From assembly GCA_001695595.3 (NCBI GenBank), contig MBPM02000054.1, positions 62,001 through 126,000 on the forward strand: a stretch of DNA of 64,000 nt, given 5' to 3'. Both the position numbers and the translations under genes were made by a program. This document shows positions 1 through 12,663 of the stretch, piece by piece (position 1 is the first letter of the stretch; every line of letters starts with the position of its first letter). This DNA is from Plasmopara viticola (Eukaryota > Oomycota > Peronosporomycetes > Peronosporales > Peronosporaceae). The notes below the pieces were generated by a model. It searched no databases and was not told the origin of the DNA. It saw only the letters and a list, made by a program, of their open reading frames with translations.

Positions 1-3000
1 ATATCCATTGACATAAGTAGTAGTCCATTTCCGCGCTTTGCTCTACTACATCCATTTAGCCACAAAAGTAATCGGTAACAAAAGGTTTTTAGAGGAGTCA
101 CGCGTAGACTGGTTCTGAACAAATCGCGTGCAAGAAAAGCAAGCATGATACGCCTCGTGGCTATACCGATAGCGTATCAAAGAGATATACACAGGACATA
201 TGTCTATGAAGTGACTATGTTTAGCCTATCAGTTTGCTACCGTGTGCCACCTGTGAGTTCATCCGTCTTGATCCTTAAGAAGTCTCTTGGTGGTTCCAGA
301 CTATGGTGTCATAATCTTTTCAGTATCACAGTAGTCACTTTTATAAAACATGATACGGAGTGACAGAACTTCCATTTGTCGCTACTATTGTACGTTCCAG
401 GGTTCGACTGCTGTGGGGACTTCAATCGTTTGGTGCCAGCCTTTGTAGCGTGTCTGCCAGCAGCTTTATTGTCGATAAATATTAAAATCTGGTTATGGTT
501 CAGGCCACGTTTTACCAAATGAAGTGGTGACATGTGTTAACGTGCATTGTCTTAACATTCAAGCTGGGTTGCAATTCACGAAAATCTGGTGATTGCAGTA
601 AGCAGTCCACAAGCCGACTAAAACACTTTTTTACTTAATTGATGAACCACACGAATTAAATTTGCCAAAAACTTGCCAAAGTACAATTAGGAGAGTGCAT
701 AAGCAATACGCTCTTTGTTTATGTTTGCGTTAAGTGCATCTACGGCGAAGAATACTCTTCTTTCAGCTTTGAATGCAACTCACTAGTCCGACTACCTTTT
801 GGATAACTAATGCAAGTCACACTTGCTCATTGCCAAGATTCTGATAATTGCACAAGACCACACCACACGAGCTGAAAGTCATACAATCTATTTGAACCGA
901 GGTTGCTGCCACCGTCTCCTAAGATTCTGTCTTATAAAGCGCTTGTGCATACCTTGTCACCAACATTTCCTTTAAGCCCAAGCATCGGTCACCTATATCG
1001 CTGTCGCAGCACAAATCTCTGTATGGTGTAGCTTAAATCCCGTTGGCCCTACTGGTGTGGTCAATATCGGAGTCATTTGTCATCTTAAGATAGCAAAGTG
1101 TGCTTTGTGTAGCCTCTATATACTCTTGACTTAAAGTTTACAGAAACGCGTGACCACTTACTATCGTAAGTTGCAGCAAACATTCGAATATGTACTACTA
1201 CGGCTTCAATTGCAACTTTCATCTTCGCCGTGCAGATGTTAGGGTGCCAACTTCAGGCTTTGTGATGAGGAACAAGAGATTTGAGAAAGTTGAGAGGTTG
1301 CTACAAAGCCGCTCCTTGCTCTGGCCATTCATTCTTTTGTAAAAAAAAAAGTAGTGTAGATTTTGGCCCTGGTGGGTGCATCGGTATTATCATTGGCCGT
1401 GATAGCGATCGTCTTACGGTATAAATAGCCTGTAATGCAATTAAAATAGTTCATCTTCGTCTCCTTGACGCTACCAATACAAGCAAAAACCTGTGACGTA
1501 TATAGAGGCTATACTTATTCTGTTTCAACCCGATTGTAAGACGTAGGGGTACAATTTGCTGTCGTTGCTGAGAGTACACCGCTGTGCTAGCGTCATTCAT
1601 CAGACACTCTTAATCCATTTGCACCTATACTATCGTGAAATACATTATCTGTTTCGCAAAATCGCTCTATCGTGGGTTGTATGACACTGTGCGCTGGTGC
1701 ATGATACCGTCCCTCACAACTCTCGGCAATTTTTTGCCTACAAAGTTAATTTTATTACCCGATCACAGACCCTTTAAGAGTTAACTTCAAAGTTTTGGCT
1801 GAGCGCCCCGAAATTATTTACTTTTAATTCATCTTATCTTCAATATCAAGGAATTCCGCCACTTCAAACTGCGGAAGAAAGTCTTTTGTGAAGGTTAGCA
1901 CGGATTTTGTGCCAACCTTTTGAGATTACTGTATTTAAAAACGTTGCGTCCGTGTGTACGAGCTCCATGATACACGATGCCTTCGCGAGTGGCGGAAAAA
2001 TTACTTATGTACCTGCCTTTCAGTATCTTTGACTTAACATTCATCACCGCCGACACACTGTTTGTAATGTTATGGCTTAGATCGACTTCCCGAGATGTAC
2101 TAAGCGAGCAAATAAAAACTCATACTCACTATCAAGCCTGTCGTTTTTCACTGGACAAGTATCTTATAAATCGCAGTTTAAAAAATGCTTTGCTGATTTT
2201 CTTGCCCTAGAGACAACGTGTGAACTAAGATGATGCAGGGGTTTGTGCATACTCCACATTCAAGCCACGTTCTGCCAGTTTACCAACCCATAACAAAAGT
2301 CCTTCGAGCTTTAGCATATGCAGGAATTCAATCATCTTTAAGCACAAGCCGTTCAATTTAGCGACCTTGACCGAACCTTTGCTAGACACCTACAGCTTTT
2401 TGCCTGCCGCAATGGTTATTGTTTTACCCCTCGTGGTCAAAGTGATCACTACGGTAAGGTGTGGAGTGTAATGTAGCCCTCCTGTCAACAAATCAGGTGC
2501 TGCAGTGTTCTTAATCTGAAATGTTCGTTATATAGCTCAAGTTTGATTTTGCTTTTGCAGGAGCTTCTCTTCCATCTTAATAAGCAGCACTTCCTTGGTG
2601 CTGAGCAAAATTGACGAAGCAATGTCTCACTCATGTTGGAGCTGATCAAGATTGACGAAGTAATGTCTCACTCATCTGGGAGACTGCTCAGCAAATTATC
2701 AATGGACTTTGCACACTTTGAAGCTTATTGTAAGCTTGTCAGCCTGATTAAGATGATTGTCCAGCAAAATATCTACTTCCGACTTAAGTTTGAGCCGTGG
2801 GCTCGTCCAGGTCATTCGATTGTATATATTCAGCCGACTGTAGATCTCATAAAGCGTTATGTTCGGATCTAGTCTATAAGATCTTCAATTGGCACCAACC
2901 AAGACGTCAAGGGCGACTTTTCCAAGCGTCTACATAATTAACAGCGATTGCAACTCTGTGATTTAAGCTCATGCTAATACAGTTAAAACAAACAAGTAGT

Positions 3001-6000
3001 TCTTAGATCTACAGCGAAACTGGCATGGTATTTTCCCAGTGGAAGAAGCGGTCAATTTTGATATGACTTTAGTCTTCAAAGGATTTTTGTTTGCTGATCT
3101 AAGGCTTGGGTGTAGATGTCGTAAAGCGAACATATTCTTTTCTTTGTTTTGCTTGGCCTTGTGCCACCACTCCGTAAAACTATAGCTCTATTTTTTGCAG
3201 GCGCTTACTTGTGACGTCAATGGTTTGCGTCACAACCTCAATCGCATTTTCCGTAGACACTTTCGTGATCCTCGAAGCAATATTCAGCATCGTATCAGCA
3301 AATTGTTCCCCAAATGACAGCCTGAGCTTTGATTGATTATGTCCAAGAAATACTCCAAACTGTGACGCCTGTATGATTTTCGTAATTGTACGAAATTCTA
3401 GCTTTATTTTGGACTTCAAGTTTGCTCGTTACCCGAGCGAGCAAGGCAGTGTATCCATTTCACACACCTTGCAACATGTTTACACACAATCCTCATATAC
3501 CTTTTATCCCTTAGTAACTCCACCGTAACATTGCCCATCATTACTTTGATAAATTTGCGGCACGGAGCGGATACATTCTATACTCGACTAGATCGGAAGA
3601 CTCTCTTTTTTTATTTCCTTTTAAAGTCTCTGCGCTCACCGCGAGCGGCTTTGGCTCAGCCAGTACATTCGCCCCAAACACTGGCATCATCAACATAGAT
3701 CGCTTCGTCGTATTCTACTGACTCAAGAATGGCTTCGAAGTATTTTTCAATGCCCCCAGACGTGCACGAATTGCACCAGGTCCATCTGTGACCGAAGATT
3801 GCACTTTTTGGGGGCCAAGTAGGATGTTTACCGTATTTGGACGCCCTGAAGCAAAAAAGCGTGTTAATATATCTTCACAAAGAATTAGATTTAACGGTCA
3901 AGGAGAAGAATGACTTTAGAAGCTACCCAATAAAATAAGGCTATCGTAGCTAATTTGCATAGGAAGCGTGAGTTTAGGTCACTCATGCTCATTCATACTA
4001 CGACTGGTAGATCGCTGACTACCAGATTCCAAGACCCAGTATTAGCATTTATAAAAAGATCTAATGTCTTTAGAAATGAAATGACCTTAAACCCGGTTAG
4101 CCGAGGTGGCATTTCAGCATAGGGTTAGCTGAACCGTCAGCTCTTTTTGCCTATTAGGTCGGTGTATTTAGTCAAACTTTGCATGCGTGTAGCTATTTTT
4201 GAGTAGGAATGAGTTTGTGATGCAAGTAAAATATTAAGGGCTTTTTTGGATGGGATCTTCTTTCATTGGAGACTGTAGACAGCCATCGGGTTCAGGCATG
4301 CTCCAAGAAAGTATGAATCGCATTGCCTTGGTGTGCCAAGTTCTCAAAACGCCTAATGAAACATTTAGGCCTAGCGAAAACTTCGCACTTACTAGCTATG
4401 CGGGTCTTGTTAGCCAATCTATTTGAAAAGGATGCTAAGAGAGCTAGCACCTCGAAGCTTTATTAAAGTCCTCAGCAGACTCTAGTCCATTTCCTTTTAA
4501 GTCTGCAATCGTGTGCACGTCATTGCATCTCGATCGAATGGACGCAAGCATGTCGATTTTTATCAGTCCAGGCAGATCAGGATCGCCGAATAAAATTATT
4601 TTGTTCACGACGAGAAGTTACTTGCCACAAAATGAGCACTAATCCCTCTATGATCCAAGCCGTTCGTGGTCGAGTTAGACCATGTATCCTTGAGAGCCGT
4701 GGTCACTATCCCGATCGTACCAAAATTATCAAGGTATGAGATTTGCGCTGACCACAAGCCACCAACATCATTGCGTTAGCTGGCGCGGACTAGATATTAT
4801 TTGGCTCACATCAGCTGGATGGATAAATCCAGATTCATTGATTGAATATCATGGGTGCCAACAAGAGCTTTAAACTTCACTCACATAGCAAGTAGAGTTT
4901 CTAAAGCTGAGTTGTTGACTTCTCGACAGCGATCGCAATCGCCTCGCTATGGGTATGCAAATGGTCTGCTTTACTATTGGATAAATCTAGCACTGTCGTT
5001 ATTTCGAGCAACGAGAACTTTAAATTAATTTTTATGTATATGAAGACACACAACGCTTATACACGTGGTAAATGTTTATAATACGTCTGCTCGGTAGCAA
5101 AGCCTGCAATGTGGTGAGAGGCAATAACGCCGAACTTTGTCTTTGGTTTGCCAAATGTTATTAAATACGCGGACATATCAATTTTGCGTGCCTCTTTAGC
5201 AAAACATTGCAGTCGTCACTTGTCTTGTCCAGTAAAGTTGGGAAAGAGCAGCATGGCTGTTTATGGATATGAACTTGGATCCAATAGCATTCCGAGGATG
5301 GTGGTATCGTACAGGGATTTGCGGATTACTGCTGCGCTTTGGCAAACGCTGATTCAACTATCGGGGACCTTTGTCGTTAGAATATGTTAAGGCAGATGGT
5401 CAGATGGAAGGGATAGGCAATAAATGAAAGTACACATCGCGTATCATGTGCGCTAAGGCACCAAATTCGTTAGCCAACAATTTTTGTATTGATGAAGTTG
5501 CACTTAAAAATGCGATATACGCATCGTTAGAGCTTCACTAATTTTTCAAGCATAAATGCTCTTTCACGAAGTGGCTGGAAGCTTGAAAACTCTTCTCTTC
5601 CAGTAATTAAACGTGAAACAAGTTTATTTTACGGCGGACTTTGCAAAAACTCGGCTAAATATAGTCAACAGAGCAAAGGATGCAATCACATTCAATTACT
5701 ACAAAAAAAGTGAGCGCAAATCCTTGAAGGTGATAAAAATTTGCTAAGTATTGCAAAGCTTCTGCGAAAAAGGACAACTTTATCACTTTCGATAAAATGG
5801 AGCATTAATGTTGGACCCTACAAGGTCCTGGCAATGCATTAGGTGGCATGCTTCATAGACGTATCCAAGACGCTGTTGGTGCATTCAACAACTCATGCGG
5901 AAGTCATAAACATTTTCTCGATCCTCCCGACCCGATCCTCATACGTTTTAAAGAGCCCTCTGCACTCCTTTGAGAAGCATTGTCTCCGCGCTCGACCTGT

Positions 6001-7734
6001 CCGGACATTTCAAGCGACTTGAAAAACTAATGTTGCCCTGAAAAAGCCGCAGTCTGATTGCCAGGGCCAGTCTTGCAAGCAATCCGAAGAGCATACACAA
6101 GGCTGTGCTTATAATGCTGAAGGCGAAAGGTGGAGGAAGTATTGCCGGTCTCCAGCGCTTTAAGACCGCAAAGTTTACGGAACTTCAAGTTATGTGTGTA
6201 TTTAAGCAGAGGTAGAATACCAAGACAGAATTAGTCTCACATGTGGATCACGCAGTGCAAAGCCAAGACTAGTTTAGTCTCTTCGAGAGCTCCATGACCA
6301 TTTAAAATAGCAGTACTATCATGTGGATTGCAAAGCAAAGTGAAGGGACTCTTTTGAAGCGTCAAAATTTGCTTTAAAGCGACGCAATCATCACACTATC
6401 CGTAACTCGTAAGCCTCACCGAACCAGCTCCGGGACGACAGTTTATGCGCTGCTGTGATCAAGAATCGAAAGCAACAGGTCCTCTGTATGTAAGTCGCGC
6501 TGTTCTGACTACTCGTTCAAGTAGGGTATGATTGGCCGCTGAATACCTCTCTTCCAGCCCTTGAGTACGATACATGCTAAAAATAACACATCTCGAAGGT
6601 GATGGACAAGTTGCATTCTAAGCTCACGGGCATGAAGCGCTTTGTCTTAGATACTTGGGCTTTCAGCTAAAGTACCCTAAAAATTTCATTCCCACAAGCG
6701 GTCCTTTTATTATAGCGTAGTGGTGTCAGTGCCGGAAAGTACCCAGAAATATTTACATAGAAGATGCAGCGTCGTCAGGCTTCTAACGACACCGAGTAAG
6801 TTTTTTCAGTAAGATTCGATGTGCACACAAAGCACACGCATAACCACCGTAAGGTTCTGAGAACTAATAGACGTTTGTAATAGCTAATCGAAAAGCTGCC
6901 TTCAAGAGCCCTCGTGGCGCGCGAAGCAGGTAATCATATTGCACGATGTCATGGCTAATATTGCCCGGGTTAAAGGGTTTTAGCTTCTTCATCCGACCTT
7001 TTGTTCATAGGAGACTTTATATTGACGGCGACTTGAGTTGGCATCTGGCGGTGGGCGAGTCACAAAGCCGCCCGCCGGCCTTCTTTGCAATCTTGGCCAC
7101 TGGACCCACGCTAGGAATGCACGGAGTGTCATTATCTTTAACCTCGTCTTCATTCTCCTGGTCCCCAACTTTAGTGATCTCATTGACAAGAGAACATGAA
7201 AACAATGTACTTTTTGGTGACGACTTTTGCATGACTAATAAGTTTGATGTCCAGTCTAATACATTTAGGGGTGTACCCTGGGAAATGAGCTAATTCCGAC
7301 GATGTAATCATTGACTTGAGGCTACCCTTGCAAGCGATGAGTTACGCGAGTGTCCGCCATATATCGACTTGACGGACGTGTCTGTGGAACACTTGACACC
7401 TTATAAACAGTTTTTCGGTACCGTGCTGCTATTCCAGAGCTTTCCTTATTCAAGCAGCTCTTTGGCGAGAGAAACGTTGAAATTTTGCCGCCCATGGCAC
7501 AGGCGAAGCCTTTGTACTGGGCGTGTCTTTAGACATAAAGACTGATTTTAGTGCAATGGCAAGCTAACATTCCTTCATCAGTGTATTTTCGGTCATCGGA
7601 AAATGACCTGGTCGACCAACAGCGCCTTGCTGTGTGCTGCGTAATTGTCCTGATTTGTCGCGCAAAAGTTATTGACGTCGGTATCCACTCGTCCCTTCCC
7701 TCTTGAAAAGAATTTGGTATCAAACACAGAAAGA
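1..7734. other. Gene-poor intergenic region
   Basis: No convincing gene is visible over 7.7 kb. The open frames are short (at most 115 codons), unrelated to families I recognise, and interrupted in every frame, and the composition is AT-richer than in the genes further on. One small tandem duplication lies at 2595-2676. The minus-strand frame at 3180-3419 and the plus-strand frame at 2633-2872 read like possible remnants of coding sequence, but I cannot name them. The stretch is best regarded as old, decayed repeat or transposon sequence. Confidence 0.6.
2595..2676. repeat. 41-bp tandem duplication
   Basis: Two adjacent 41-bp units (2595-2635 and 2636-2676) differ at about five positions; both contain a core ending in AATGTCTCACTCAT. 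The period is not a multiple of three, so the duplication would shift the frame of any gene passing through it. Confidence 0.8.
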
Positions 7735-8065
7735 AGCTTGGAAAAGGTTGGGGTGACGCCCTCCTTCCAAGCGCGGGGGCTAAATGCTCGCGCGCTTCGG
7801 GCAGGTGCCCTCGGGCATCTGCAGGTCTCTAACGAGTCTCACCCTCGACGCGACGGTCTCCAGCACCGGGCGCCACCTGGGCTCTTACCAAGTCAGAGCT
7901 GAGCAAAATAATGGAAGACCCTCTCGACCTCGGTGCTGGCTGCACTACCCGCCGAACGAGACTCGACGTATGCGGACACCACTCTATGCCGTGGACTAGC
8001 CTGACTGAGCCTAGCACGTGCATAACTTGGCAACGCGATAACGTAATACATTACATTACATTACA
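7735..8065 (+). mobile_element. SINE-like retroelement, copy 1
   Basis: This is about 330 bp that recurs nearly intact at 20791-21122 (same orientation) and 10109-10433 (opposite orientation). The body starts near AGCTTGGAAAAGGTTGGGG and ends with ACGTAATA followed by a short run of a TTACA-type pentamer. A common start in all copies, a simple pentamer tail of variable length and the lack of coding capacity point to a short non-autonomous retroelement. I see no clear target-site duplication for this copy. It ends about 265 bp upstream of the predicted transcription start of the bZIP-like gene. The open frames within it are by-products of its GC-rich sequence. Confidence 0.75.
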
Positions 8066-8329
8066 ACGATTAGGTTTGCTCCTTGAGCAATAACACTAAA
8101 ACCATAAAGACCCGTAAATGAGTCCGGCTTTTACCTTAATGTACTGACATTGTCATGGAAATACGAGCGAGCTCTGCTAAAAATTATAGTCTATTCGCTT
8201 CCCATTAACAAAAAGTCCACAACCTCGTGACTTCGTTAGCAATGGTAGAAAGACGGGAACGGCAATCGCACTTCCCTCATACAAGGCCAAGACAGCCTCA
8301 GTCACTAGCGCCATCCTGCCTGGTCTGTC

Positions 8330-8345
8330 GCTCATCGCCCAATCT
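8330..8345 (+). promoter_or_regulatory. Oomycete initiator-like core promoter
   Basis: The string GCTCATCGCCCAATCT resembles the oomycete initiator plus flanking element (GCTCATT, a short gap, then CAWTTT). It lies 82-97 bp upstream of the ATG at 8427, a typical 5' leader length. The match is by eye against the remembered consensus. Confidence 0.5.
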
Positions 8346-8426
8346 CCGTAGAGACAAATGGTACCCAGCTAGAAACGAGCGCGTTTCGTAGAAAAAGAGG
8401 ATTGTAACGCGACACCGAAAGCCGCA

Positions 8427-9878
8427 ATGGACGACGATAGGTGCTTCAATGCAGCTGCCACCTTGGCAAGTTGTAAAAATGGTAGGTGGGACAAGCTTAG
8501 CCAAGTTGATGAGTCAATGGCAGCAAGGAGTAGAGCCAAGAATGCCAAAGTGCGTGTGATCTCCAGCGACGACGCTCCTCGCGTCCAGGACTCCGATCGA
8601 ACATTGCTGTCTCTATCTCAAGTACCAAACTTAAAGCGAGTGCAAAATGTCACAAAAAGGAGTCCTCAATCGCTTCATGCCGAAGTACGAAGGCAAAAGA
8701 ACTGCGACGGCATGCGACGAGCAAGAGATCGCCAACGGGAAGCATGGAAAGCGATGAAGAGACTTGTTCGAAAGTTAGAGAAACAATACGCGGGACTGTG
8801 TGTTCAAGCATCGAGGGCGTCGGATGCCGTAACTTGGTCTACGAGTCGGTCGGCACAGCATTGTCCACGGATCGGAGAGGTGCTCAAACGCCTTGGAGCT
8901 GAACATTTATACCTGAAAGCCGAGCTGCTGCATTACGCGACGTGGAAGTTGCATCTGGATAGAACACTCGAGAGTCGCGCGGAGATGGCAACGCTTGCGT
9001 CTGCAACAAGTGGCAAGGACGCCCTTCAAGTGTCACTGGCCAAAGCTGCTCCACTTTTAGGCTTCGACCCCTTGACAGAGCGCGACTTGACTCGGATCAT
9101 AGTCACCAACACGCAAACCATGACTCGTGTGCAACATCACTTACTTCTTGCAAGGTTGTCTACAAAAGAATGGAGGACAAAGAGGCGGCAGATCTTTGGG
9201 TGGGAGATCATCCAGCGAGTAGCAGGGAGCGTCATGGAGTGTGTGTTTACCAAGACATTTACGGGTCTCAACGTCACTGCTTTGATGCAAAAAACGTGGG
9301 TGAATCACATGACGTTGGATCACTTTCAAAAGATCAAGTGTGAAACGACGCGATTGGAAGTCGTGCAGCAGCTTCATTCTAATGCCTACGTCTTGAGCCG
9401 TGACGTCATGTCCCCAACGGACGATATTGCCACCTTTCGCTCGGTGTTTGTGCGCTTTCAACTCGAGACTAGCACCACATTGCCAGCCGCGATCAACGCA
9501 AGGACAGCCCCTTCGTTAAGCGACACGAGTGTTACTTTCGTGTCACCTCAAGTTGACCCAACGGCGCAGGCGGAGATGCTTGAAGTCACAGGGTACATTC
9601 TCGGCACGCAGAGTGTCGAGATGGATACATTGCAGCGACAGTATCAGCCGGACGAGAAGCTCGCGTGGGCGCATTTATCCCTTTCGATCGAGTTTTTAGA
9701 TGTAGTGAATCCAGTCACAGGGCACGAGTATCAACAAGTGCGCTGGACGGGTCGGACGGATTACACGAAAGAGGAACATGCGCATCGCAATGCGGGCGAC
9801 ACACTTCAGGGCCTCTTACGCTGGGAATTGCTGACGATTAAACCCGCACTAAATCTCGTGTCTCTCGCGTTGGATTGA
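8427..9878 (+). CDS. bZIP-like oomycete protein of the M96 mating-specific type
   Basis: An uninterrupted 483-residue frame. Residues ~85-125 form a basic, heptad-rich segment (RRQKNCDGMRRARDRQRE followed by KAMKRLVRKLEKQY) like the basic region and start of a zipper seen in a very large oomycete protein family often annotated as bZIP-like or M96 mating-specific. The remaining ~350 residues are globular and probably correspond to the START-like region of that family. No signal peptide or membrane segment is visible, so a nuclear or cytosolic role is likely. The start is chosen at 8427 because an initiator-like motif lies ~85 bp upstream; the next methionine is residue 31. The stop is only 90 bp from a MULE terminal repeat, and inverted SINE-like copies flank the gene. 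Family assignment is by resemblance; the function is inferred. Confidence 0.7.
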   Translation: MDDDRCFNAAATLASCKNGRWDKLSQVDESMAARSRAKNAKVRVISSDDAPRVQDSDRTLLSLSQVPNLKRVQNVTKRSPQSLHAEVRRQKNCDGMRRARDRQREAWKAMKRLVRKLEKQYAGLCVQASRASDAVTWSTSRSAQHCPRIGEVLKRLGAEHLYLKAELLHYATWKLHLDRTLESRAEMATLASATSGKDALQVSLAKAAPLLGFDPLTERDLTRIIVTNTQTMTRVQHHLLLARLSTKEWRTKRRQIFGWEIIQRVAGSVMECVFTKTFTGLNVTALMQKTWVNHMTLDHFQKIKCETTRLEVVQQLHSNAYVLSRDVMSPTDDIATFRSVFVRFQLETSTTLPAAINARTAPSLSDTSVTFVSPQVDPTAQAEMLEVTGYILGTQSVEMDTLQRQYQPDEKLAWAHLSLSIEFLDVVNPVTGHEYQQVRWTGRTDYTKEEHAHRNAGDTLQGLLRWELLTIKPALNLVSLALD

Positions 9879-9967
9879 TGTTGGAAGGTATTACTTTGAA
9901 AATAGGAGACTTCAAAGTGCTATGAATTTGAGCTGCAATATTAATTAGTTCGTTGCCATTTTTTAAG

Positions 9968-10039
9968 AGGAGCGCTAATAGCTTTACCCCCCCCCTCTTT
10001 ATGCTGACCAATCAAAGTACAGCTTCATATTTTCAGCCA
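9968..10039 (+). repeat. MULE terminal inverted repeat, left
   Basis: This pairs with 12664-12732 in inverted orientation. Shared blocks include CTCTTTATGCTG, AAAGTACAGCTTCA and TTCAGCCA. The left copy has a run of nine C where the right copy has CCCCTC. Confidence 0.85.
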
Positions 10040-10095
10040 GTTATGCAATTATTGGGATGCTGATGGATATGGGCTGGTACGCTTGCTATAATAAA

Positions 10096-10108
10096 TTTAT
10101 AGTGATAT
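10096..10108 (+). repeat. 13-bp target-site duplication, left
   Basis: TTTATAGTGATAT occurs here and again at 10434-10446, immediately flanking the SINE-like copy 2. The length and perfect identity indicate insertion by a LINE-type target-primed mechanism. Confidence 0.85.
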
Positions 10109-10433
10109 GTAATGTAATGTATTACGTTATCGCGTTGCCAAGTTATGCACGTGCTAGGCTCAGTCTGGCTAGTCCACGGCATAGAGTGGTGTCCGCATAC
10201 GTCGGGTCTCGTTCGGCGGGCAGTGCAGCCAGCACCGAGGTCGTGAGGGTCTTCCATTATTTTGTTTATCTCTGACTTGGTAAGAGCCCAGGTGGCGCTC
10301 TGGTGCTGGAGACCGTCGCGTCGAGGGTGAGACTCGTGAGAGACCTGCAGATGCCCGAGAGCACCTGCCCGAAGCGCGCGAGCATTTATCCCCCGCGCTT
10401 GGAAGGAGGGCGTCACCCCAACCTTTTTCGTGT
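10109..10433 (-). mobile_element. SINE-like retroelement, copy 2 (inside the MULE)
   Basis: This 325-bp copy of the family is in reverse orientation, bounded by a perfect 13-bp duplication. In its own sense it starts near ACACGAAAAAGGTTGGGG and ends in a TTACA-type tail at 10109. It interrupts the C-terminal codons of the dead transposase, so it is younger than the MULE insertion. The perfect duplication also suggests it is younger than the MULE, whose own duplication has eroded. Confidence 0.9.
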
Positions 10434-10446
10434 TTTATAGTGATAT
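10434..10446 (+). repeat. 13-bp target-site duplication, right
   Basis: This is the second copy of TTTATAGTGATAT (first copy at 10096-10108). Confidence 0.85.
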
Positions 10447-12663
10447 ATCAGACAATAATCACGTCCATCTTTTCGAAGACAGATACGGCACTTCCTTTTT
10501 GCTTGCGAGGTTTGTGATGGCGCAACATGCTCGAATGCAGATGGCTCTCGGCTTGTGGAACTCTTTGCAACAGAACCCACACGGCGACCACGAGTGTGTA
10601 CCGTACTCGGTTCCTGTATTGTTGTACTGCTTATGTTGTTCAATGACCCTAGGTCAAATGTTAATTGACTTCTTTGGTAGAGTGGCATTTCCGCATGGCG
10701 CCGCACCAGCGTTTTCACTTCCTCTTGGAACGTAGGAATTGGCAGCGGTGGAAGGACTATTGTTTGCGGTTGCTGAAGCCACCAATGGTGATCAAAATCC
10801 GCAATGACTAGCGGATCATCGGCATCTTGTCTGCGGCGAAACTTGTGCTTGCATGGTAAGCCCATAATTCTTGAAAAAGCATGCGTGTATGCTGCTTGTG
10901 GGTCTACTTGTATTGCAGATTGATATTTCTCATGCACCTGATGGCAGGAAGTGTTAGCTAATGCACAACGGGGCAATCCACGATAATGCACAAGTGGGCC
11001 ATATACGATTATACACCCTTACCTTAAATATAGCGTACGATGACACGTTCCGGACGACGCTTGACCAAATTGCTGCATGCAAGCGAATTGGCAAGCTCAG
11101 CCTTTCTTTGGCAATCTTCTGACTTATTTCGACTCGTTGTGATTCACCAGCGAGCAGCAATTTTTGGTACACAACACTAAGGTCAGATGTTGCCACCGCA
11201 ATCCACTGTTCAAAAAGTCGTGGCTTCCTTCCACTCTAGAGGTGACCGCATGCTCATAATGGGCAACGTTGCTGGTCCATGCCAGAACAAATCGCTTTTT
11301 GTGTTGTCGTAACCATGTTGAAGATAGGTACGTAACAAAAGGAGCCGGAGCAGTTTCTTGAAGTTTGACCCGGCAAGCTTCGTAGTCGTCTTCACTGATG
11401 AAGTAACACAAGCTCGACCACAATTTTTAAAATGCTTCGTAGTCTTCACACGTTGTAAAGCGCCCTTCGCATTTCGCTTGGATATTTTTGTTGACATGCC
11501 AAAGGCATATCAAAACTGATGAGTCCGGCAATGTCGTTTGGATTGCTGCAATTAGCGCAATTTCTCGGTCCACCACTATTGCTAATATTCGCTCGTCTAA
11601 TATCGAGCAGAAACAATCGAAAAACTGGTTAAAAGCCCAGATATAGTGTTCCTCGCTCTCTGCCAACAAGAAACAAAATGATAGCGAAATCATTTGGCTT
11701 GTTGGCGTGACGCCAACAGTGTGTAGAAGCGGCATTTTGTATCTGAATTGAACCGAAACACATCATTAGCTTTCCTTGACAGCCAGTTGAGAGATCCTAT
11801 CAAGCGTACCTATTGGTTTTATATGTTGAATTTATGATATAAACTGTGTTTGCACAGAAGGTTCGCGCCACGAAGATTGCTGTATTTGGCGCAATGAACA
11901 AACATCGGAACCTATTTTCTGTGCACATCCTAACTTTATTGTATACCTTATCTGCTTCCAATTGATTTAACAACGCTTCAATTGGACTTCGGCCATTCAA
12001 CATTTTATTCCTTTCCTAATGTAATAAAATTGATATATTATGTCAGAACAACGCCGAGCGCATTATTGCAGTCAAGATTGGTACCTTTTGTCTTGCGTTG
12101 CCGATATCCTTCCTGAGTACAAGACAGGCAGGATTCCTTTGACGAAGTGTGGCAAGAATAGTACGAGGGGGTGCGCCAGCTTTGGTCACCGTAGAAATGA
12201 TGGTCTCTTTCTCCGGGTTTAGCGTCCGGTTGACCGCATAGGCTGCGGAGTCAGAGGCGGCCTCATGTCCAGAATGCTCGCCACACATCAACTTCACGTC
12301 CCATTAGTAGTTACCAGATTGCTGAAAGACGCGTTCCACAATAGCCAGCCATTGACAGCTTGTTTTAAACGTAGATGTGTTCCGTATGCCATTATCCATT
12401 TTCTTGTAACAACCACTGTGATCACACCCGAGCCGAACCCCATTTATTTCACCTGTTTTGCTCTTTTTGGTACAAATGTGTCTCACAGCAAAGCCGTTCA
12501 ATTTGGCAAAAGCCTTAACAGAGCTTTCCGCCTCTTCAAAAGTAGGAAAAGTGGCATTTTCGAGATTCGACATAGCGGTTACGTGGTAACGCAATGACAA
12601 GTAATCTGAGGGATTTGTTTGGCAGGAATATCTGCCGGCGTTTATAAATTTGTGAAAAAGCGG

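Larger units (their letters stand above)
10033..12600 (-). pseudogene. MULE transposase pseudogene
   Basis: Reading from 12600 downwards, the pieces give: an N-terminal FAR1-type DNA-binding segment (FPTFEEAESSVKAFAKLNGF, 12600-12304); a conserved N-terminal extension (12297-12043); the catalytic core start, STYKTNRY, in which the first catalytic Asp of MULEs is replaced by Asn (12003-11800); the core with AESEEHYIWAF, VVDREIAL and CLWHVNKN (11735-11427); TSRVEGSHDFL (near 11270); and a SWIM-like zinc finger, GLPCKHKF, with FDHHWWL (near 10830). Lesions include an in-frame TAA at 12304-12306, a frame change between 11800 and 11735, further stops near 11424 and 11124, and a SINE at 10109-10433 that splits the C-terminus after YHYK. 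The codons beyond the SINE resume with YHYK and end at 10033 inside the left terminal repeat. It cannot encode an active enzyme. Confidence 0.85.

Noticed and set aside
6946..7293. 115-codon plus-strand frame as a gene
   Set aside because: Low-complexity hydrophobic sequence with no family resemblance; an opposing frame is equally open.
7672..8023. Overlapping frames of 60-76 codons upstream of the bZIP-like gene
   Set aside because: They fall within SINE copy 1; related frames recur in copies 2 and 3 only because the repeat does.
10033..10416. 127-codon minus-strand frame
   Set aside because: It is a chimera of SINE copy 2 and the last codons of the dead MULE transposase, not a gene.
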